Assembly: GCA_050116035.1 (NCBI GenBank) | Contig: JASFPJ010000227.1 | Coordinates: forward strand, 1 to 5,817 | DNA: 5,817 bases | Origin: SOIA01 sp050116035 | GTDB lineage: Bacteria; Acidobacteriota; Aminicenantia; Aminicenantales; Aminicenantaceae | Direction: 5' to 3' | In this document: piece by piece, positions 1 through 4,407 of the stretch | Layout of the letters: every line of letters starts with the position of its first letter | Numbering within the stretch: position 1 is the first letter of the stretch | The notes under the pieces: model-generated | Told to the model about the DNA's origin: nothing | The model's database searches: none | What the model saw: the letters and a program-made list of their open reading frames with translations, nothing else | Program-made: the position numbers and the translations under genes

Positions 1-1395
1 CTTACCGGATTCAGTATCCTTCTCTGCCAGGTCAACAATCTCTCCATCAATCCTATCTTTATTATTATTCGCGATCAGCTTCACCTTGGGACGGAGCATA
101 AGAGCTTCCTCCGGGTTTGTTTCGACCACAACACCAATCTCCCCTGTATTCAAAGACACGAGGCTTCCCACAGGAAAAACGCCTATCATGCCGGCAAAAA
201 CCTTGAGCAGCAGAGGGTCGTATTCTTCTCCAATATTCTCGAACATCATGGACAGGGCCTGTTGCCTGGTGAAAGAGAAATCTCGATAGACTCTTTTTGT
301 CGTGATAGCGTCAAAAACATCACAGATTTTCACAATCTTACTGAAGAAATTCAAGTCTTTCTTCTTCCAGTTTTTGGGATACCCTGAACGATTTGCCCAG
401 ACATGATGTTCCAAGGCAACGGAAAGCGCTCTTACAGGAAAATAGCTCAAGTCCTGAAGCAGAACCAGCTTGGTCACACCCCGGATGGGATGTTCCTGCA
501 TGATCTTCCATTCCTCATCATCCAGTTTACCCTTCTTATTCAGTACCTCTATAGGAACTTCCAATTTCCCGATATCATGAAAAAAAGCGCTCATGCCCAA
601 TTCCACCAAATCTGTCTTCTCGAGGCCCAATCGTCTTCCGAAGGCAAGAGCCAGAATGGTCACGTTTATCGAGTGGTTGAGGGTGTATTCTTCATAGTTT
701 TTAATATTCGTCATGCCGAGCATGAATGACTCATCATAGCTGATGAGGTTGATAATGGTCTGAATCAGTCTTCGTGTCGTCTTAAAGTGAAGTTTTTCGT
801 GTTTTTTTTCTCTTTCCATGACCTCCTGGAGATGCACGATGCTCTTCATAAAGACTTTTTTGCACGAACGCTTGATTTCTTCAGGAGTCATTCTCAGGCT
901 TGTTTCATAAGGATGGAGTTTCTCCAGGAATATATGTTTTATTCCGACACTCTCCATGGCCCCAGTAAAATCCTCAAAATGTCTCAATTTCCTTTCTTTG
1001 GCTTTAGCCAGAATCACAATGAAAAGCGTTAATTCCTCCGCAGTCAAACCGGGTTCGAACCCGATCGCCTCAATCTCGTTATCCTTGAATTCACTCACAA
1101 GAAATTTGAATCTCTGGTAGCTGTGAAAATCAATTTTAATCCGGATTGCGTTGAAAAACAGCGCGTTTCCCCTGAACTGCAAGATGGCCTTCCCTAAATT
1201 CTTTAACATACTCTGGATTAAGAAAAAGAGCGGTCTGAGCTGCTGGATAAAAGACTCGTTATTGGGTTCAAAAATCTGGGCAAGCTTCAACGTTGAAGTG
1301 ATGCGAAGAAAAAGCTCTTCTATGGTCTTGGACAGAGTCTTTTTTTCTTCTTCTGTGTATTTCGGTGCCACTCTCTTGCTTTTTTCTTCGACCAT
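1..1395 (-). CDS. HD-GYP domain protein (putative c-di-GMP phosphodiesterase), 3' end cut by window
   Basis: The frame is open from ATG at 1395 to the window edge, giving 465 residues with no stop. Residues about 25-135 form an alpha/beta N-terminal module. Residues about 205-395 are an HD-GYP domain. It shows H241 (HSINV), H273-D274 with K277 (FFHDIGK), H302 (EHPIRG), H330-H331, G338-Y339-P340 and D359 (KICDVFDAIT, followed by KRVYR). Residues about 400-460 (FPVGSLVSLNTGEIGVVVE) match the C-terminal extension common behind HD-GYP domains, so probably only a short tail is missing. HD-GYP proteins hydrolyse cyclic di-GMP, or sometimes act as sensors, in the cytoplasm. All the metal-ligand His/Asp positions I can place are kept, but the usual HHExxDGxGYP reads HHVWANRSGYP, so activity or GGDEF pairing may be altered. 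No membrane segment or receiver domain is visible. The start is fixed because the nearer upstream ATG (1415) hits a stop after four codons. It lies 23 bases behind the HEAT gene and is probably cotranscribed with it. Confidence 0.93.
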   Translation of the reverse strand, partial: MVEEKSKRVAPKYTEEEKKTLSKTIEELFLRITSTLKLAQIFEPNNESFIQQLRPLFFLIQSMLKNLGKAILQFRGNALFFNAIRIKIDFHSYQRFKFLVSEFKDNEIEAIGFEPGLTAEELTLFIVILAKAKERKLRHFEDFTGAMESVGIKHIFLEKLHPYETSLRMTPEEIKRSCKKVFMKSIVHLQEVMEREKKHEKLHFKTTRRLIQTIINLISYDESFMLGMTNIKNYEEYTLNHSINVTILALAFGRRLGLEKTDLVELGMSAFFHDIGKLEVPIEVLNKKGKLDDEEWKIMQEHPIRGVTKLVLLQDLSYFPVRALSVALEHHVWANRSGYPKNWKKKDLNFFSKIVKICDVFDAITTKRVYRDFSFTRQQALSMMFENIGEEYDPLLLKVFAGMIGVFPVGSLVSLNTGEIGVVVETNPEEALMLRPKVKLIANNNKDRIDGEIVDLAEKDTESGK

Positions 1396-1405
1396 TCTAT
1401 TCAAA

Positions 1406-1410
1406 TCCTT
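1406..1410 (-). promoter_or_regulatory. Ribosome binding site of the HD-GYP gene
   Basis: AAGGA on the minus strand lies 10 bases before ATG 1395, inside the 23-base gap after the stop of the upstream gene. It supports ATG 1395 as the start. The other ATG in the gap, at 1415, opens a frame that closes at once with TGA. Confidence 0.6.
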
Positions 1411-1418
1411 ATCATGTT

Positions 1419-3575
1419 TTATTCATCTGAAGGCGGCTGTTCATCCGAAGGGGTCTTTTCACCTGAAGGCGGCTGTTCACCTGGAGGCGGTTTTTCATCT
1501 GAAGGTGGCTTTTCACTCGTGGGAGGCTCTTCATCTGAAGGTGGCTTCTCGCCCAAAGGCGGTTTTTCACTCGGAGCCGGTTTTTCCTCAGAAGGCGGCT
1601 TTCCGCCCGAAGCCATGCTGCTCAACGCAAGCTGGCATGCCTCGCGGATGGTTCTGCCGAAGACTCTGGTCCCTTCCTCAAGAACTTGTCTGGCTTCAGG
1701 GGTTCCCAATTGTTCCAGAGCCGAAACAGCCGCAAGCCGCGTTTCATTATGACTGTGGGCCGAGAAAAAACTCCATTTTTTCAAGATGGAGCGGAAAAGG
1801 TCATACGCCTCATTTTTCTGAGCACTCGCCAGGAAACTCAGGAGAGCCTTTTTCTCCACTTTCGTTCTCTTCCTGAATTCTTTATCCACAGCCAAATCCA
1901 GGATAAAGTCAAACGTTTCTTTATCGCCCACATACTTCAGGTTCTGTGCTGCAAACGCGCACACTTCAACATCTTCATCCATCAGAAACTCGATAAGAAT
2001 TTTATTGGCCTCCTCGCTGCCAGCAACACCCAGAATTCTAATAATCTCTAGTCTTATTTCTTTATTCGGGTGCTGGATGAAGTCCTTAAGAAAATGAAGA
2101 TTTTTCAAATCAGTGACTTCCTCCAGCAAGGATATGACTTCCAGGGTCAGAGCCACGTTGCTCCCTTTAGCCATGTACATAAGTGCCCCAATGTCCTTTT
2201 TCCCATCTCTTTTTAAAATATCTAAGGCCCTTTGTTTGTGGGCAGGTCCTTTTGGATTCTCCCATATCATGCCCACGACTGAAACCGCTCTTGGCCCCAA
2301 AAGCTCCAGGTAACTGAAGAAAGAATCATGATCCTTCACTTTTTCTTCCAGGTACAGCTTTTTTAAAAGAGACATAGAGTTTTCATCAGTGGCGTTTTTT
2401 ATAACTTTATCCAAAAGGCTGACTTTATCTGGAGATTTATCCTGAAGAGTTTCCATCAGCTCGTGAATATTCTGCACAGCGGCTAACGCCTGGGGAAAAT
2501 CAGCTTTGCTCAGGATTTCTTGAAAATATCTTTCTAAAATCTTTGAAACGTCTGCAAACCGGTCAAGATTTTCTTGGTAATAGAGGATTTCAAAAAGCAG
2601 GGCCACAAGCTCAGATGAAGAAGAGACCTGCTTGTCCAGCGCAATCAGCTTCTCGATTTCAGGGAGTTCTTCTTTTTTGATTGTGGGTATTCGAGAATCA
2701 GATTCCTCGCTCCCTTCCATATCTCCTTCCCCCCCTCCTTCTTCCTCCTTTTGCGGGCCAAAGACAAGCATATCGCTTTTTTCTTTGAATTCGTCAAAAT
2801 CTTCCGGCGTCAGATCGAGCTTGCCTTCTGAGAATTTCTCCGGATCAACCTCAAAATCGAGTGATTTCTCGCTACCACCGATGTTTAAATCCAGGAATTC
2901 ATCCAGTGCATAATATCGAATGTTGATGAAATCCTTTACCCAGAGAAGACCGACCGCATCGCTTTCTTCCGGAGGAAGGTCGATCGCCTCCTTTAAGGTG
3001 TCTAAAAAATACTGAAGCTCTCTATCCTCCAGGCCTTTGTAAAACGTAAGCTCCCTCATCCCATCCTTAAAAAGGAAGAAGGGAAGGCTTCTCTTTTTTA
3101 CCTCATCCTGAAAGGGCGTCTCACCTTTATAGGTAAAACTAAACTCTTTGATACCAATCCGGAATTCCTTGTACTCATCGAGAAATTCCTTTAATTTTCC
3201 AGAAAAAGTGCCCATGGATTTCTCAATTGAAGGATTCCCGGGCGGATAGAGCTTCATGGTAGAAAATGCCGTGTCAAAATACTTGAAGATCAGATTGACT
3301 TTGCCCAACTCAACCGGGTCAATCTTTTTCTTGGGAGCTTGTTTGGCTGCAAATGGTTTCTCCTGAGTCGATTCTTCCGGAACAGATTTCTTCAGAGGGG
3401 GTTCCCCAGGCGTTGGTTCTTCCTGAGCTGGTTTCTCTGGAGCGGATCTCTCAGGGGTCGGTTGCCCAGGAGTTGGCTCTTCCGGGGCAGATTTTTCCGG
3501 AACTGGTTCTTCTGGAGCCGGTTTTTCTCCCGGCTCTCCCGGGCCGTCCTGGTTTTTGAATTTATCCTCTTCCAT
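1419..3575 (-). CDS. HEAT-repeat protein with Pro/Glu-rich repetitive tails
   Basis: This is a complete 718-residue frame, ATG to TAA, with no signal peptide or membrane segment, so probably cytoplasmic. Residues 17-76 are a Pro/Glu/Ser pentapeptide repeat. Residues about 90-225 are a globular alpha/beta module (LYPPGNPSI, then FTYKG, then GLEDRELQYFLDTL) that resembles the N-terminus of the downstream HD-GYP protein. Residues 276-295 are an acidic Gly/Glu linker. Residues about 300-420 are predicted helical. Residues about 420-655 carry degenerate HEAT-type helical pairs, clearest at 490-517, 521-552 and 610-655 (for example NKEIRLEIIRILGVAGS and ETRLAAVSALEQLGTPEA). Residues 659-718 are ten hexapeptides. 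HEAT repeats form protein-binding solenoids, so a scaffold or adaptor role is the reasonable inference; no catalytic motif was seen. It is the first gene of a probable two-gene operon with the HD-GYP gene. AGGAA lies 10 bases before the ATG. The exact function is unknown. Confidence 0.88.
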   Translation of the reverse strand: MEEDKFKNQDGPGEPGEKPAPEEPVPEKSAPEEPTPGQPTPERSAPEKPAQEEPTPGEPPLKKSVPEESTQEKPFAAKQAPKKKIDPVELGKVNLIFKYFDTAFSTMKLYPPGNPSIEKSMGTFSGKLKEFLDEYKEFRIGIKEFSFTYKGETPFQDEVKKRSLPFFLFKDGMRELTFYKGLEDRELQYFLDTLKEAIDLPPEESDAVGLLWVKDFINIRYYALDEFLDLNIGGSEKSLDFEVDPEKFSEGKLDLTPEDFDEFKEKSDMLVFGPQKEEEGGGEGDMEGSEESDSRIPTIKKEELPEIEKLIALDKQVSSSSELVALLFEILYYQENLDRFADVSKILERYFQEILSKADFPQALAAVQNIHELMETLQDKSPDKVSLLDKVIKNATDENSMSLLKKLYLEEKVKDHDSFFSYLELLGPRAVSVVGMIWENPKGPAHKQRALDILKRDGKKDIGALMYMAKGSNVALTLEVISLLEEVTDLKNLHFLKDFIQHPNKEIRLEIIRILGVAGSEEANKILIEFLMDEDVEVCAFAAQNLKYVGDKETFDFILDLAVDKEFRKRTKVEKKALLSFLASAQKNEAYDLFRSILKKWSFFSAHSHNETRLAAVSALEQLGTPEARQVLEEGTRVFGRTIREACQLALSSMASGGKPPSEEKPAPSEKPPLGEKPPSDEEPPTSEKPPSDEKPPPGEQPPSGEKTPSDEQPPSDE
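1422..1601 (-). repeat. 18-base coding repeat: ten C-terminal hexapeptides
   Basis: The last 60 residues of the HEAT protein (659-718) divide exactly into ten hexapeptides of pattern x-P-P-x-x-E: KPPSEE, KPAPSE, KPPLGE, KPPSDE, EPPTSE, KPPSDE, KPPPGE, QPPSGE, KTPSDE, QPPSDE. The DNA has a matching 18-base period with substitutions but no frame-breaking indel. It ends directly at the stop codon. It is likely an extended, disordered, charged tail. Copy number may vary between strains through slippage (inference). Confidence 0.9.
3348..3527 (-). repeat. 15-base coding repeat: N-terminal Pro/Glu pentapeptides
   Basis: Residues 17-76 of the HEAT protein divide into twelve pentapeptides of loose pattern (E/G)-x-(P/S)-x-P: EKPAP, EEPVP, EKSAP, EEPTP, GQPTP, ERSAP, EKPAQ, EEPTP, GEPPL, KKSVP, EESTQ, EKPFA. 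The period in DNA is 15 bases, different from the 18-base repeat at the other end of the same gene. The last four units are the most decayed. Probably an extended disordered tether. Confidence 0.8.
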
Positions 3576-3746
3576 TTCCCCGAATTTCCTATATTACCAA
3601 TATTTCCCCTTTATTGGAAGTTCAATTTAATCAACAGCTTTCCTCACATATGATTCCTCGGACAGCTGGAACTTTATTTATCCCGAAAAGCCACATCTCC
3701 CCCTTTTTCCCCCGCCAACTTTTAGTGCTCTGCTCTCGCATATCCC

Positions 3747-3777
3747 ATTCTAACATATATTTCTAAATAATAATCAA
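3747..3777 (-). promoter_or_regulatory. Candidate promoter for the HEAT/HD-GYP operon
   Basis: On the minus strand, TTGATT (3777-3772) is followed after 19 bases by TAGAAT (3752-3747). The TAGAAT is preceded by TG and one base, an extended -10 form. It would give a leader of about 165 bases containing a purine-rich GGGGGAAAAAGGGGG tract. The spacer is longer than ideal. A weaker alternative lies close to the gene (TTGAAC, 17 bases, TATTGG, around 3590-3625). This is pattern matching only. Confidence 0.3.
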
Positions 3778-3810
3778 TCCTCTCCAAAGGTGATTAGGGG
3801 GAGGATTTTT
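3776..3810 (+). other. Hairpin followed by T-run (terminator-like)
   Basis: AATCCTCTCC (3776-3785) pairs with GGGGAGGATT (3798-3807) in a 10-pair stem with one G-T wobble and a 12-base loop, followed by TTT and then, after CACCCC, seven T. The form resembles a rho-independent terminator on the plus strand. However, no plus-strand gene precedes it and it lies between divergent promoters, so it may instead be a repeat-derived hairpin or a block against antisense transcription. Confidence 0.45.
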
Positions 3811-3812
3811 CA

Positions 3813-3837
3813 CCCCTTTTTTTCCCCCCTAAAGGGG
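3813..3837. repeat. C/T-rich hairpin CCCCTTT / AAAGGGG
   Basis: CCCCTTT (3813-3819) is the exact inverse of AAAGGGG (3831-3837) across an 11-base pyrimidine loop. It sits three bases after the T-run of the preceding hairpin. Together they look like the CCCCT...AGGGG intergenic elements scattered in many environmental genomes. No function can be read from it. Confidence 0.5.
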
Positions 3838-4002
3838 AAGGAAGAAATATCTACATTTCTGCATTTAGCACTCTATGAGAATCGCCCTCTCGTAACCATA
3901 AGAAAATAAACCATTTTGAAAATTGGCACAAAGGAGAAAAAATCTGAACTTTTCCCAAAGTGACGGGATCGAGGTAATCAAAATGATATTAATGCTTTAA
4001 TC

Positions 4003-4094
4003 GTCATTGCGAGCAAAGCGTGAAAATGGCTTCCTAGTGTCACTGCGAAATTCCCCGCTCTTGTGTAAAAAGGGCGGGGGAGTGTGGCAATATC
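4003..4094 (+). repeat. GTCATTGCGAG-family intergenic repeats, forward copies
   Basis: Two units start with GTCATTGCGAG (4003-4013) and GTCACTGCGAA (4039-4049), spaced 36 bases. Unit one continues with CAAAGCG, matching the inverse of the unit at 4213-4240 with two mismatches over 18 bases. Unit two ends GGAGTGTGGCAAT (4079-4091), the exact inverse of 4252-4264, but its middle is replaced by a GC-rich hairpin. The GTCATTGCGAG...GCAATCTC motif is a widespread palindromic intergenic repeat in several bacterial groups (recalled, not searched). Confidence 0.75.
4053..4079. repeat. GC-rich hairpin inside a repeat unit
   Basis: CCCCGCTCTT (4053-4062) pairs with AAGGGCGGGG (4070-4079) in a 10-pair stem with one G-T wobble and a 7-base loop. 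It separates the GTCACTGCGA start and GGAGTGTGGCAAT end of one repeat unit. The comparable unit on the other side of the array (4249-4284) has only about ten unrelated bases there. Confidence 0.65.
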
Positions 4095-4140
4095 ATAAAA
4101 AAGACAACTTCATTCTCTTAATAATACAATTTCTCTCTAT

Positions 4141-4284
4141 GAGATTGCCGCGCTCCACTCGCAATGACAGGAAGGTGAGATTGCCGTGCTTTGTCCGCAA
4201 TGACAAGGACATGAGATTGCCGCGCTTTGTCCGCAATGACAAGGACATGAGATTGCCACACTCCTTCCATTCACTCGCAGTGAC
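4141..4284 (-). repeat. 36-base-period tandem array of GTCATTGCGAG-family repeats, inverted copies
   Basis: Four units begin with GAGATTGCC (the last reads GAGATTGCCAC) at 4141, 4177, 4213 and 4249, exactly 36 bases apart. The first three are 28 bases ending GCAATGAC, with 8-base spacers (AGGAAGGT, then AAGGACAT twice). The fourth is 36 bases, ending CGCAGTGAC. Read on the minus strand, each is a GTCATTGCGAG...GCAATCTC element, so they oppose the copies at 4003-4094. The array encodes false RLPRFVRNDKDM-like and RTKRGNLMSL-like peptides on the two strands. Confidence 0.85.
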
Positions 4285-4330
4285 ATCCATTACATCGCTC
4301 TGGAATAAAGCCAAGAACTCAGAAATAAAA

Positions 4331-4360
4331 TTGAAATTTTTAAAGCGATTGGTGTATAGT
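4331..4360 (+). promoter_or_regulatory. Likely sigma-70-type promoter of the S9 peptidase gene
   Basis: TTGAAA (4331-4336) and TATAGT (4355-4360) are separated by 18 bases in an AT-rich stretch just after the repeat array. Transcription would start around 4367, giving a leader of about 40 bases that carries the GGGAGGG site. Five of six bases match the consensus in each box. Confidence 0.6.
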
Positions 4361-4395
4361 AATAAAACCTCAGTGATGGAAAAATCAATTTTTAA

Positions 4396-4402
4396 GGGAG
4401 GG
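4396..4402 (+). promoter_or_regulatory. Strong Shine-Dalgarno site of the peptidase gene
   Basis: GGGAGGG contains GGAGG (4397-4401) six bases before the ATG at 4408. It fixes the start, which is also the one that yields a proper signal peptide. Confidence 0.85.
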
Positions 4403-4407
4403 AAATC

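Larger units (their letters stand above)
3576..4407. other. Divergent intergenic region, non-coding
   Basis: These 832 bases separate two divergently transcribed genes. From left to right the region holds an AT-rich leader of the HEAT gene, a C5-T5-C5 tract (3699-3713), a possible minus-strand promoter, two adjacent hairpins (3776-3837), an AT-rich stretch with nothing recognisable (about 3841-4000), a composite inverted repeat array (4003-4284), and the promoter of the peptidase gene. Open frames here on either strand come from the repeats and lack ribosome binding sites or protein-like composition. No tRNA or known riboswitch was recognised. Confidence 0.8.

Noticed and set aside
86..1032. 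Plus-strand open frames opposite the HD-GYP gene
   Set aside because: Short shadows of a continuous HD-GYP coding frame that has clear catalytic motifs on the minus strand.
1413..1415. Upstream ATG as start of the HD-GYP protein
   Set aside because: Its frame reads ATG ATA AGG ATT TGA, so it stops after four codons. ATG 1395 has an AAGGA site and the open frame.
1151..1876. 241-codon plus-strand open frame across the 3' end of the HEAT gene
   Set aside because: Its repetitive HLKAAVH-like content is the reverse reading of the 18-base repeat of the HEAT gene. It spans two well-supported minus-strand genes and has no family resemblance.
3339..3653. Plus-strand open frames opposite the start of the HEAT gene (also 3353-3559)
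   Set aside because: Arg/Phe/Trp-rich or Pro/Glu-like translations of the antisense of the 15-base repeat. They carry no ribosome binding site and no protein-like composition.
3925..3942. TGGCAC followed by AAAGGAG, considered as a sigma-54 promoter or a ribosome binding site
   Set aside because: The -12 GC element is missing at the proper distance, and no start codon with an open frame follows the AAAGGAG.
4141..4284. Possible CRISPR array because of the 36-base period
   Set aside because: The 36-base step is a 28-base repeat plus an 8-base spacer that is identical in two of three gaps. There are no unique 30-base spacers and no cas genes, and the unit matches a known palindromic intergenic repeat type.
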